Source of the DNA: Cylindrotheca closterium
Lineage: Eukaryota > Bacillariophyta > Bacillariophyceae > Bacillariales > Bacillariaceae
Assembly: GCA_933822405.4 (NCBI GenBank)
Contig: CAKOGP040000469.1
Location: 1-62,080, forward strand
Reading direction: 5' to 3'
DNA length: 62,080 nucleotides
Part shown: piece after piece, positions 32,186-40,802 of the stretch
Layout of the letters: each line of letters begins with the position of its first letter
Numbering within the stretch: position 1 is the first letter of the stretch
The notes under the pieces: generated by a model
Databases searched by the model: none
Seen by the model: the letters and a program-made list of their open reading frames with translations, nothing else
Told to the model about the DNA's origin: nothing
Translations under genes and position numbers: made by a program

Positions 32186-33763
32186 ATGCTGTTTCCTGCT
32201 GTTCATGAGTTGGGATTCAAGGCAGGGCAAACGTGCTACAAACTATGGCACAATGCCTATACCCTACCAGATGTCGGAGAAGCATTGGAATTCGTAAAAG
32301 GATTTCCAGCAATGTACAGCATTTGGTGGTGGAATTTGGTAGAGAATGATCCGTTGCATGTTGCAGTTGAAACTATCCTGCTTTTGAGTATCATTTACAT
32401 CATGGCGTCTCGATCCACCCAGGGATACAAGAATGGTAAAGATAATCTGAGCACGAAAGAGACAGAAGAATTATTGGGAGATTGGAAGAGAACTCGGGCT
32501 CCGTTGGCGCCGTCTGTTGAAGAGGATGGTGGCGATGGAGAATGCCTTATCGTTCACGAGCAACATGGAAAAATGTTAACTGTCAGCACAGTAAACAATC
32601 CAGGGACGAAGACAAAGGTCATGAACTTCTGCAATTTTGATTTTCTCGGCTTCCAGACATCTTCGCTTCTGAAGAAAGCCTCTACAGAAGCATTGGTCAA
32701 GTACGGTTGTGGTTCTTGCGGTCCTCGTGGTTTCTATGGCACCATCGACAAACATTTGGAGCTTGAAGATACAATCAGCAAATTTGTGAAAACAGATGGT
32801 GCCATCATGTATTCCGATGGCGCTTCCACTTGCTCCAGTACTGTAGCCGCATTTGCAAAGCGCGGTGACGTCTTGGTTGTAGATGAAGGTATCTATGAAC
32901 CACTTATGACTGGAGTTTACTTGAGCCGAGCAAACGTCCACTGGTTTAAGCACAACGATATGGAAGATCTAGAGCGAGTTCTGGATGGTCTTCACAAGAC
33001 TGATCTTAAATTGGGTCGAAAGCCAAATGCTTTGAGACGATTTATTGTTGTTGAGGGACTGTACAAAAATCTAGGAACCATCGCGCCGCTGGACAAAATT
33101 GTGGATCTTAAAAACAAGTACAATTATCGTTTGATTCTTGACGAGAGCTTCTCATTTGGCACATTGGGCGAAACAGGGCGTGGCGCGCTAGAGCATTTCA
33201 ACAAACGGCATATGTACGATGCCGAAATCGTTACAATTGCCCTCGAGAACTCCATTGGAAGTGTTGGAGGTGTTACTGTGGGAAACGAAGAAGTCGTAGA
33301 TCACCAGCGACTATCGGGAGCAGGATACTGTTTCAGTGCATCCGCGCCACCATTTACAGCAAGCGCCGCCATAGCTGCGATTCAGCACATGGAATCGAAC
33401 GTTGACTGCATCGAGAAATTACAATCGAATATGAAATTGATGTATGGTTGCTTGGAGAAGACATTGACTAAACTTGTTGTGACAAGCGACGAGCGGTCAC
33501 CTATCGTCGTTCTTCAATTGACGAAGGAATCAGAGTACGAAGCAGACATTATTAAGGGCATCATGCAAGAGTGCTTGAGTCGAGGAATTGCAATTGTTTC
33601 CACTGGCCAAGACGCTTGCGGCCATTTGAGAACTGAGTTGGCGCCTGCCTTGCGAATTACAGTGTCCGCATTACACACAGAAGCAGACATCACGACCGCA
33701 GTTGATGTTCTGGAGGAGTCGTCCAAGGCTATCATGAAGAAGTTTCCCCACTACTCACCATGA
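32186..33763 (+). CDS. LCB1: Serine palmitoyltransferase, LCB1 (non-catalytic) subunit
   Basis: Intronless, 525 residues from ATG 32186. An N-terminal membrane helix (ILLLSIIYIMASRS) precedes the alpha-oxoamine synthase fold: NFCNFDFLGFQTSSLLKKAS, YGCGSCGPRGFYGTIDKHLE, GAIMYSDGASTCSSTVAAFA, VVDEGIYEPLMTGVYLSRA, LILDESFSFGTLGETGRG. Where catalytic family members carry the PLP lysine, this protein has SIGSVGGVTVGNEEVVDHQR, without that Lys, followed by LSGAGYCFSASAPPF. Loss of the lysine is the hallmark of LCB1. With LCB2 it condenses serine and palmitoyl-CoA at the ER, the first step of sphingolipid synthesis. The GCGSCGPRGFYG loop, where human SPTLC1 has the neuropathy-linked cysteine, is conserved. 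Confident. Confidence 0.93.
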   Translation: MLFPAVHELGFKAGQTCYKLWHNAYTLPDVGEALEFVKGFPAMYSIWWWNLVENDPLHVAVETILLLSIIYIMASRSTQGYKNGKDNLSTKETEELLGDWKRTRAPLAPSVEEDGGDGECLIVHEQHGKMLTVSTVNNPGTKTKVMNFCNFDFLGFQTSSLLKKASTEALVKYGCGSCGPRGFYGTIDKHLELEDTISKFVKTDGAIMYSDGASTCSSTVAAFAKRGDVLVVDEGIYEPLMTGVYLSRANVHWFKHNDMEDLERVLDGLHKTDLKLGRKPNALRRFIVVEGLYKNLGTIAPLDKIVDLKNKYNYRLILDESFSFGTLGETGRGALEHFNKRHMYDAEIVTIALENSIGSVGGVTVGNEEVVDHQRLSGAGYCFSASAPPFTASAAIAAIQHMESNVDCIEKLQSNMKLMYGCLEKTLTKLVVTSDERSPIVVLQLTKESEYEADIIKGIMQECLSRGIAIVSTGQDACGHLRTELAPALRITVSALHTEADITTAVDVLEESSKAIMKKFPHYSP

Positions 33764-34122
33764 ATGTTTGCCAACTGTAGTGTGCCCTCTATTGGTGATT
33801 ATTCGTTGAAGAAAAGGTGCTGGAGGGTTCCAGAAGTTATAAAAATTCGGAAGATTTAACGTAATGATGTAAAGTAAGAATCACATTTTGAAGAATGGAC
33901 AATCGCTTATACTGCAAACAAGTTCACATGTTCTTTGCACGAGTATTCTTTCTATTGATGCCAAATGTGGATGCTTTGGTGAAAAGGAAAAAGTTCGTTA
34001 ATCAACAACAGCAGAGGAATAGCCATCACCTCTCTGGAGCAGAATGTGCTACAGTACCTGGTCCACAAGGAAGCAAACGAAAGATATGATCAAAAGTGAA
34101 ACGTAAGACGAGTTTAAATGTG
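33764..34122. other. Gene-free stretch after LCB1
   Basis: 359 bp. A 64-codon plus-strand frame at 33895-34089 starts MDNRLYCKQVHMFFARVFFL and has a hydrophobic start, but no family is recognised, so it is left uncalled. Probably the LCB1 3' UTR and spacer. Confidence 0.3.
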
Positions 34123-34332
34123 CTGTTCAAATTCAAACAGTACCTGGTACTGTAGTTACAAGAAGCAGATAAGATAATTGAGAGGCCAAAAGACTGAAAC
34201 ATTTGTCCAGACCGAGAATCGCTGTTCAAATTCATACAGTACCATACCGGTATAAGAAGCAGATAAGATAATTGAGGGGCGAAAAGACTAAAAAAGACTA
34301 AAAGACTAAAACAGTTGTCCAGACTGAGAATC
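34123..34332. repeat. Tandem duplication of about 100 bp that carries the 3' end of tRNA-His
   Basis: Unit 1 is 34123-34221 and unit 2 is 34222-34332. Both start CTGTTCAAATTCA, share AAGAAGCAGATAAGATAATT and end with GTCCAGAC(C/T)GAGAATCG, which is the reverse complement of the last 18 bases of tRNA-His. Unit 2 runs into the full tRNA gene; unit 1 carries only the fragment (34204-34221, one change). Small differences, including a repeated GACTAAAA in unit 2, show the copies have diverged. Confidence 0.85.
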
Positions 34333-34387
34333 GAACTCAGATTTCCGCAACCACAATGCGGGGTACTAGCCATTGTACGATCTAGAC
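34316..34387 (-). tRNA. tRNA-His (GTG), second copy
   Basis: The minus strand reads the same 72-base cloverleaf as the copy at 31550, with acceptor, D, anticodon and T stems all paired and anticodon GTG. On its 3' side the minus strand reads TTTT and TTTTTT tracts, suitable for Pol III stop. The two genes face each other around LCB1 and are identical over the mature region as far as I can read, so both are probably active and the pair likely arose by inverted duplication or gene conversion. Confidence 0.94.
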
Positions 34388-35088
34388 ATTTCGGGTGGCA
34401 CCTTGTCGAAATTATTGCTATTTAAACGTTTTTTGATCAGAGGCTGATTAGGATATATACTAGCTCTACGTAAAAACAAATATTTGCCAGTATCGCCAAA
34501 ATTACCCAATACTAGTTGATCAAGATCGCTGATATGAAGGCATTGTCGATAATCAGACAAAGGCCCATCACTAAATACAATAGATAAAGAAGCACTTTCC
34601 TAAGTGGAATTATTTTGTTGGACCACTACCACATCTACGATCTTATGTTTCCTAGCAGTCAAAACTTGTGTAGGACTGTGTAGGACCAGTACCAGGAAAA
34701 ACTAAGAAAGGCCTTTTGTGAAACGTCGAAATCTTATAGCGCCTTCTGACAACGATTTCCACTTACGGAGGCTTATTGTACCCTTTCTATGATATAAAAG
34801 AGTTTCTGCTATGTGTTCAGTTCTTTGGTGGCCATATTTGGTAAAGGGTATTTAGAGTTTACAATTGTGGTCGGTGGAGTCCATTTTACGTAGATTTTGT
34901 ACCGTATCCACGTGTTTGGGTTTTGTGCAGCTCGGTCAGGAAACGGTTATTAAGAAAAGGAAATGAAATAGGAATGTACCAGACCTACCAAGAAGATTTG
35001 TGGAGTGGTGAACGCACCCTTACTCACTCCTCTGATAATGGGGAGAGATGGGATTTTTGTGGGTGTTTAAAGGGGGGCCTGTTCAAAG

Positions 35089-35241
35089 TGCACGGTCGGG
35101 CGTCGAGGTTGAGAAACCTCATCGCAGCTCTTCGCCACGAAGCTATCACAAGTGATGCCTCGTTCTTCTCGCGGTATCCAACCGTGCTTTACAATGTCAT
35201 CACAGGTGATGTTGATTTCTAATTTGAATTTGTCAAATTAG
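35089..35241 (+). ncRNA. Candidate structured RNA (tentative)
   Basis: An outer stem GCACGGTCGG near 35089 pairs, with one mismatch, with CCAACCGTGC near 35178-35187. Inside it are a hairpin with a GAGA tetraloop (GAGGTT-GAGA-AACCTC), an AGCT(CT)TCG-CCA-CGAAGCT hairpin and ATCAC/GTGAT. The stretch ends in a perfect CTAATTTG/CAAATTAG stem (35219-35241). A TATA-like box lies about 300 bp upstream. I could not match it to U1-U6, U3, SRP, RNase P or MRP RNA. The call rests only on stems seen by eye. Confidence 0.2.
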
Positions 35242-35276
35242 GAAAGTACATATATAGAGATTCTATAAAAGTACGG

Positions 35277-35420
35277 TCATGAGTGTTCTTTATCACAGGT
35301 TTGTTTAAACCTGGAATCAACCACCTTTGGAGCTATATTTTAGACCGTCTGCATGGCAAAAGACTGTGACCGTCAACTTGTACGGGTGTTTGACAGACCG
35401 TACAAACGTTTTACTCATGA
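35277..35420. repeat. Nested inverted repeats
   Basis: Outer arms TCATGAGT (35277-35284) and ACTCATGA (35413-35420) enclose CAGGTTT/AAACCTG (35296-35313, loop GTTT) and TTGTACGG/CCGTACAA (35378-35405). All three pairs are exact. The ~144-bp size and short outer arms could fit a small non-autonomous element or a processed RNA; no target-site duplication was identified. Confidence 0.5.
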
Positions 35421-35903
35421 TCACAGATACCTATAGACACGAGTAACACAGCATGAAACTTGTTCTACCCGGTAATACTGCTGTAGCTGTTTACTTTAAT
35501 AGTTTAAAATGGCCGACATGAAAACAACTGCAAGAGTGGATAACTAATTCGCTGTGACTATGGTCCCTCATTGTGCCTTCAATAACAAGGAGTGGCATTA
35601 TACCGTACAAGCTACTCTTCACCACAATCGTGTTTTTTGTTGAAATCCGGATTTGACCTTTCTTTTTGAATATGAACATTTAAATCTTACATTTCGCGTA
35701 TAATAAAAGGTTGACGAAGATCTTTGCAGCGAACGAAAGAGCAAAATTCGTGGAAGAGCTGCCCATCGTTTTCGATGGAAAAGACATACCCAGAATGGTT
35801 GCTAGTCCACAATTCGATGAATCAATCACGGAATCATTGTCATTCATTCCCTATCGCATTGGTCAAATGCCCCCCTTTCTTCTTGTGGATTAATTGTCAA
35901 TCA

Positions 35904-36581
35904 TTAAACTTTCATCGCTGTATCCTCGTGAAATCCGCCGTCTGCGCAATCCAAGCAAAGGATCTTTGAATAATTTCCTAAATAATCATTTCGTATGCAC
36001 AATCGGCAAAACTGCTTTTGGCAATTCTCGCATCGTTCCAGGCAATTTTGACAGGTTTGCCGCTCACAAAAAGTACAAGAAGTTGATGTAGTCGGTGCGA
36101 TTTCGGGAATTGTTACCGATGAAGGCTTCGTCCTCTTGGCTGTAGTTTTGGACGTGCATTTGAAATACGAAAGAATCGAATTCTCGGGCTTGAAAGTGTT
36201 GCAAAAAGGAGTAGAGGCGATTGAAGTAGGTTTTTTGTAAACAGAATCGCAAACATGGCAAACCATATCGTCGTCATCTAGCATGGGAGGTTTCTGTTGT
36301 CCTTGTTTTACCGAAGCCCGTTTCCACCATTCGACTGCGTATTCAGCACCATCCTCGGCAGTGCTCTTTACGCTGATATCCATGGAAATATCGCTTTCTA
36401 GCGTTTCATTATCAATGACAACGTCGGGAGACAATGCGTAGCAGTCGCAAAATAAGCGAGAGCGTTTCGTTGAAGGGAAAATAATGTCCATATCAGCGTC
36501 ATCACTCTCCTCTTGCGATATTGTTGGTGGGGACACCCACGTGTGCTGCCGCTTTCTTTGTAGGCCAAAAGACAAATCCAT
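35904..36581 (-). CDS. SIVA-like Cys-rich protein
   Basis: Intronless, 225 residues from ATG 36581. The N-terminal half is disordered with a basic KRSR patch and an acidic stretch (ESDDADMDIIF). VCHVCDSVYKK near residue 108 is an extra CxxC. The C-terminal ~45 residues carry a dense zinc-binding module: CTFCERQTCQNCLERCENCQ then KQFCRLCI, ending KILCLDC. The Cys spacing matches the C-terminal region of animal SIVA (CD27-binding, pro-apoptotic) proteins. In protists the role is unknown; SIVA-like proteins may have a more general nuclear function. The family call comes from the cysteine pattern. Confidence 0.65.
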   Translation of the reverse strand: MDLSFGLQRKRQHTWVSPPTISQEESDDADMDIIFPSTKRSRLFCDCYALSPDVVIDNETLESDISMDISVKSTAEDGAEYAVEWWKRASVKQGQQKPPMLDDDDMVCHVCDSVYKKPTSIASTPFCNTFKPENSILSYFKCTSKTTAKRTKPSSVTIPEIAPTTSTSCTFCERQTCQNCLERCENCQKQFCRLCIRNDYLGNYSKILCLDCADGGFHEDTAMKV

Positions 36582-37135
36582 GATGATTCAGATGCGCCAG
36601 ACTCTTCTCCCACAGCTCTGTTGACGTCTGACTTTGGCAAAACAAAAGTTAGTGTAGAGAACGATTTCGTGTTGATGTACGGGAGTTTATGTACAGTTTG
36701 CAGTACTCGTCTTGTGGTGAAAATTATATAAATGGCGCGCCGTAAATTTTTGAGTGTCATCCATGCGCAGAGGTGGAAACAGTTTCTTTGGAATCTAATT
36801 TTCATCTTGACTCTTCCAACTTGATTGCAACAGCGGAAGATGGAATATATTGCGGTTTAGCGGGGTATCTGCAGCACAAACAAACAAGATTCAGGCATTC
36901 TTTTAACCCACAAGTAAGAATCACGAAACAATGCACGAATTACGAATTAACAGGCAACGCAACAGAAAATGATTTAGTCTCAGAACCGAAACCCTTCAAC
37001 CTTTTATCGATACGACAAAAATTATTGTATGTTGCTGGAACAACAATGTCATTGTTGTTGATAATTATGGATTGGAACCATGATACATCACATCAAGAAC
37101 GAACCAATCGGAGATCGGTTATCTTCTTAGGCCGG
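36582..37135. other. Gene-free stretch between two minus-strand genes
   Basis: 554 bp. TTATATAAATGGCGCGCC at about 36724-36741 combines a TATA-like box with an 8-bp palindrome. A plus-strand frame from about 36773 to 37174 has only a GTG start and no recognised domain, so it is not called. Confidence 0.35.
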
Positions 37136-37933
37136 CTAAATTGCCTGCCCAGTCCCCAAGTCAGAAAGAATTAACGAATCGTCACCGACACATACCCACT
37201 CGGAGCCTACTTTTCCTTCACAAAGCGATTTCTCACTATTTTTCCGTGTCGACTCTGCCTCGGATGGTCTGTTGGACGAAAACGCCTCGGTGACAATTTC
37301 TCCAGCGTCTTGATAAAGTTGATGGATGCCCAGTTCAAGATCCATTGGGCAATCTTCTTCGGTTATATAACTCTCACTGAATACAGCGGAGATTGCTCGA
37401 AAAGGTGATGTAGGCTCCCCCGCTTCTGACTCTTCGTCTGTGCAAGAAGCAGACTCAGTTTCAGTGTCAATGGATCCCTCCCCGTCTTCATCAGAGAACG
37501 ACGATTCGTTACTTTCTTCCTTTTGTGATTCCTCAGAGGTGAGCGGGATACCACAATCTCGCCCTGCTATCTTATTGACACTAGTCCGGCCGCAGCTCTC
37601 CCTCTTCTGCTTACTGTCAGTGCGTATCATTCGAGTCAGCGATTCTGGGTCTCCGCGGCGGAAAATTGGATGACTGAAAGTTGACGAATTTCTCTTTCTG
37701 TCTCGAAGGAAGCCCCAATCGTTCAACTGTTTCGCAAAGCTTCTCCACCTTGTTAGTTTGAAATGTGCCGAACAGATTTGCTGGATAAAGAGGTCCTTTT
37801 CTCGAACCGTGAATGCACTTCCGTTGGGGCACCAAGCCACAATGTGATCATACTTTTCTGCTTCAGCACTTTCCAGTATGCTCATGAGCTTTCCAGGAAA
37901 CATTACCTCTCGCCCTTTCTTCACTCTCGTCAT
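37136..37933 (-). CDS. Heat-shock-factor-type DNA-binding protein
   Basis: Intronless, 265 residues from ATG 37933. Residues ~10-100 form an HSF winged helix: VMFPGKLMSILESAEAEKYD, HIVAWCPNGSAFTVREKDLF, then the recognition helix LTRWRSFAKQLNDWGFLRDR and FSHPIFRRGD. The recognition helix departs from the canonical SNFSSFVRQLNTYGF: Trp-Arg replaces Phe-Ser and Asp-Trp replaces Thr-Tyr, which suggests altered DNA specificity. The rest is acidic and Ser/Glu-rich (EESNESSFSDEDGEGSIDTE), a plausible activation region. There is no obvious HR-A/B trimerisation repeat. HSF genes are expanded in diatoms; most have no known target. Nuclear transcription factor. Confidence 0.85.
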   Translation of the reverse strand: MTRVKKGREVMFPGKLMSILESAEAEKYDHIVAWCPNGSAFTVREKDLFIQQICSAHFKLTRWRSFAKQLNDWGFLRDRKRNSSTFSHPIFRRGDPESLTRMIRTDSKQKRESCGRTSVNKIAGRDCGIPLTSEESQKEESNESSFSDEDGEGSIDTETESASCTDEESEAGEPTSPFRAISAVFSESYITEEDCPMDLELGIHQLYQDAGEIVTEAFSSNRPSEAESTRKNSEKSLCEGKVGSEWVCVGDDSLILSDLGTGQAI

Positions 37934-39159
37934 CTTGCGTGTTTTGTTGTCGGTAATGAACTATTCCTACTGCGTTTTTGTTGATGCAATCAATTGTGAT
38001 AGCATTCAGATACCCTCTGGTGTGTTCGACAACTCACAATGCAGTAGTCCACGAATTTAGGAATACTGGAGAATTTGATTGGAAATGATTCTAAACGAGT
38101 TGCTTCCTGACTTCTTCTAGTCAATGAAGCGAAAGCTTTTTTGTGTTGCAATCGAATGTGGTCTGGAGATGTTGTGGAAGAAAGAGTGCCCAAACTTCTA
38201 GGAGGAAGATTGCGAAGTATATACATCTACGTGAACGTATTTTTCTTAATATTCAATGTGCGACCATCTCGACCATCCCGGAAGTTCGCAACTGAAACTA
38301 CAGTGAACAATTTCAACTGATATTGAAAGCTCCTTCGAGGATATTGAAAGCTACTTCGAGGACCAACCCAGTATTGTCGACATGAGGACCAGTGGAGACA
38401 GAAGATCGCTTCGCAGATTGGTGCCATGAGCTTTCTACGAGAAGCTTTCAAAGATATGAAGCTGGATATAATGACCTTTGGTTGTCTCCTTCCACACACT
38501 GCTTGCATCGATTGAATCGCCTTTGTTATCTTCGGTTTTTCCACAAAATAAAGTTTCAATGTGGCGAGGCGCTTTGGGTTTATGACCAAGTTGGTCTTTA
38601 GTCAGTTTTGGTCTTTAAGCTTTTTAAAGGGATAGGGGGGTCTCAATCTGAAATGTGTTCGACTGCAGTTTGGTATGAAATGGACGCAATTTTTATTGAT
38701 CCGCTTGATGGCGGGGTATTATTACATGAAAACTCCCTTCTAAGCTAGGTTCTATTTTTCATCATTTGCCTGTCCCGCATCTGCTACCCAGTAAAACGTG
38801 ACCAGTCGCATGCAGAATCAAACATTTTGTAATAGATTGCCCAAGATCACATTAGTACGATTGTGGTTTGCAATATTTCTACTCATTTGTCAACGGCATC
38901 GACTGCTAGGTTACACACCGACGTATCCATGCTACAATCATTAAAAGAACTATCCAAGTAGACAAATTAATTGTTTGAAGGCTGTGGGATGTATCAGAAT
39001 ATTCCTAGCCACCAAACTAAAAAATTGATCCCAAATGGCACTGAGTCACAACTCTTCAAATTGCAACTATGAGGATGGAAAAGCCAAGTACTGGAAGACT
39101 TCAAAAGAATTATAGTGTTATGAGCTAGGAGAAAGAAATGATGCCGTCCCTCGATACAT
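37934..39159. other. 1.2-kb stretch without a recognisable gene
   Basis: Short frames occur but none has a plausible start plus a known domain. An imperfect tandem repeat (ATTGAAAGCT(C/A)CTTCGAGGA) lies near 38322-38361. It may hold a decayed gene; I cannot support one. Confidence 0.35.
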
Positions 39160-39813
39160 CTACATCAGTGGCTGACTCTCTTCGTCCAAGAAACCCATCT
39201 GTGTACGTTTTGATTTTATCTGGTCCTCAATTTCTCCCACATCTCTTTTCGCTGCATCGATACAAGCTTGAATATCCTGCTCATGTTGAGTCACTCCTGA
39301 AAGCTTTTCAGAGAGTCTCTTCTTCATGCTCGTCCTCTTCCCGTCTTGTGGTGCATTAAAGTATTCAAAGACTTCGAGACCAAACTGCTCCTTACGAATC
39401 TTCATTTCTCTATCCAGCAATGCCATTTTGCCACCCAACTTTGTGGCATTAGCGGCATTGGACATGACAGCGCCGGCCTTGTTGACCTTCTCGCCCATTG
39501 TGTCACTCGGAAGCGTGTGTGCTCCTTTGACTTCCATTACGTCCAAGTCCTTTTGATGAACATCCTTCTGAGCCTGCTTCCCGGCCATATCATCACGCGC
39601 TCTTTCAAACGGCTCTTTCAGCTCTTCTCGGTGGCCTTTAAAAATTGTCCCAGCAGAAACTCCCAGCAACTTGTTCTTGTCATTGGTGATGAGATCATAG
39701 AACTCAATTCCAAACGCTTTTTTCCGGCCGTTTGCTTTGCGCTCAAGTACCACGATGTCTCCGCGTAGTTTTGTTTTCTGTGCAGATCTCTTTGCCTTTC
39801 CCAGGAGATTCAT
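39160..39813 (-). CDS. Charged protein with an internal duplication, 217 residues (hypothetical)
   Basis: Intronless from ATG 39813. The protein is helical and rich in Lys, Glu and Ala. Two halves repeat one motif: TKLRGDIVVLERKANGRKKA followed by FGIEFYDLI near residue 14, and TKLGGKMALLDREMKIRKEQ followed by FGLEVFEYF near residue 124. The shared core is TKLxGxxxLLxRxxxxRKxxFGxExxxxx. Each is followed by a charged helix likely to form a coiled coil. No signal peptide or membrane segment. I recall similar core motifs in unnamed diatom proteins but cannot name a family or function. It lies between the two HSF genes. Confidence 0.75.
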   Translation of the reverse strand: MNLLGKAKRSAQKTKLRGDIVVLERKANGRKKAFGIEFYDLITNDKNKLLGVSAGTIFKGHREELKEPFERARDDMAGKQAQKDVHQKDLDVMEVKGAHTLPSDTMGEKVNKAGAVMSNAANATKLGGKMALLDREMKIRKEQFGLEVFEYFNAPQDGKRTSMKKRLSEKLSGVTQHEQDIQACIDAAKRDVGEIEDQIKSKRTQMGFLDEESQPLM

Positions 39814-40001
39814 TGCAGCAGTCTATTCACTGAAACTCGAAACTCTTCGGTCTTCTTATATATCTCTTATCAATGGTCTTTAGTTTTCGACAGCCACCGG
39901 TGCCATGCGATTTGCATTCGATGCAGCAGCATTGCTTTCACACGATTCATTCTCAGTCCCGTAAGAACTGACTTTTTTTTTTAAAAGTAAGTTAGTGTTA
40001 T

Positions 40002-40802
40002 TTATACCTTATCGTTTTCTATTAGCTCCAGAATCCCAGCTGGAATGTTGTTTTTCTGGTACTCCATACTCATGATGCTATCCAAGTCGCGTTCCAGAGA
40101 TCCAGACTGAAATTTCGTATTCTGATTGACTGCTAGCAGACTTTGGGACGAAGGAACACAACTCTTCAATGTAGGTTGCTTAGGAGTGATCTCCAAGGGG
40201 AAGAAGCTTCGCCCTGCAAAACTCGCTTGATCACAAACTTGCGAATTTCCAGTCTCGCTTAGAGCAAGCCCTTGAGGCGAGCTCGAAGAGGCTCGTGAGT
40301 TCACTCCTCCTCTTCGCATCTCATCCACCACATTATTAGCTCTAGTCTGGTAAATTGTATTCAACATTCTTTGGAGTGGTTGAGAAGTTTGTAAAACAGA
40401 CATCCCCTGTTCAACACATGAAAGTTTGCGAAGTGGGGTGCCAGCTGGAAGAGATTTGGCATCTCGGCTCATGTATGCACATAGTTCCTTGTTCCCTCGC
40501 AAGAAGAATGGATGATGGAAGCTGTCTCTGTTGGGGCCATCGAGGATTCTTTCGAAGTGCCACATATTTAGCTGGCGTCGAAATGATCTGTATTTTGTCT
40601 GTTCAAAGAAGATTGGTAGAATCGTCATCAGCTTTTCAGGATCATGGATCATGAACGAACGCCCATCAAAGTTCCAAGAAATGATTGAATGCAACCCTTG
40701 CTTCTCGACGTAGCAAAGCATGTCGTGTAACTTCCCCGGGAATTGTGCAGCACTTCCCCCGCGGATGGTCCGCTTTCTGGGTGTTGATGATTGACTGGTC
40801 AT
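40002..40802 (-). CDS. Heat-shock-factor-type DNA-binding protein
   Basis: Intronless, 266 residues from ATG 40802. The HSF domain occupies residues ~18-112: AAQFPGKLHDMLCYVEKQGL, ISWNFDGRSFMIHDPEKLMT, recognition helix TKYRSFRRQLNMWHFERI, then FHHPFFLRGN. This helix (KYRSFRRQLNMWHF) is nearer to the common diatom HSF form (SFQRQLNLYGF) than the gene at 37933. The C-terminal ~150 residues are Ser/Gln-rich with no recognised domain. Nuclear transcription factor, targets unknown. Confidence 0.87.
   Translation of the reverse strand: MTSQSSTPRKRTIRGGSAAQFPGKLHDMLCYVEKQGLHSIISWNFDGRSFMIHDPEKLMTILPIFFEQTKYRSFRRQLNMWHFERILDGPNRDSFHHPFFLRGNKELCAYMSRDAKSLPAGTPLRKLSCVEQGMSVLQTSQPLQRMLNTIYQTRANNVVDEMRRGGVNSRASSSSPQGLALSETGNSQVCDQASFAGRSFFPLEITPKQPTLKSCVPSSQSLLAVNQNTKFQSGSLERDLDSIMSMEYQKNNIPAGILELIENDKV

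Larger units (their letters stand above)
34388..35903. other. 1.5-kb stretch without a recognisable protein gene
   Basis: AT-rich. A TATAAAAG box-like site lies near 34793. A 99-codon frame at about 34923-35222 gives no recognisable protein, and its 3' half coincides with the stem-loops listed separately. A second short frame at 35711-35893 is also unsupported. Several inverted repeats crowd into 35089-35420. Confidence 0.4.

Noticed and set aside
33895..34089. 64-codon frame with a hydrophobic start
   Set aside because: It could be a small secreted protein, but there is no intron, family or promoter support, and it runs up to the tRNA-linked repeat.
34316..34373. Protein frames at both tRNA loci that start MASTPHCGCGNLSSILSLDN
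   Set aside because: The shared peptide is the translation of the tRNA-His gene itself; there is no protein gene.
34923..35222. 99-codon plus-strand frame
   Set aside because: No good start or domain; its 3' half coincides with the stem-loop cluster, which explains the sequence better.
36773..37174. 133-codon plus-strand frame
   Set aside because: It lacks an ATG start (GTG), overlaps the end of the HSF gene and shows no domain.
38227..38589. 120-codon minus frame near the imperfect tandem repeat
   Set aside because: No ATG-supported start or recognisable domain; kept only as a gene-free region.
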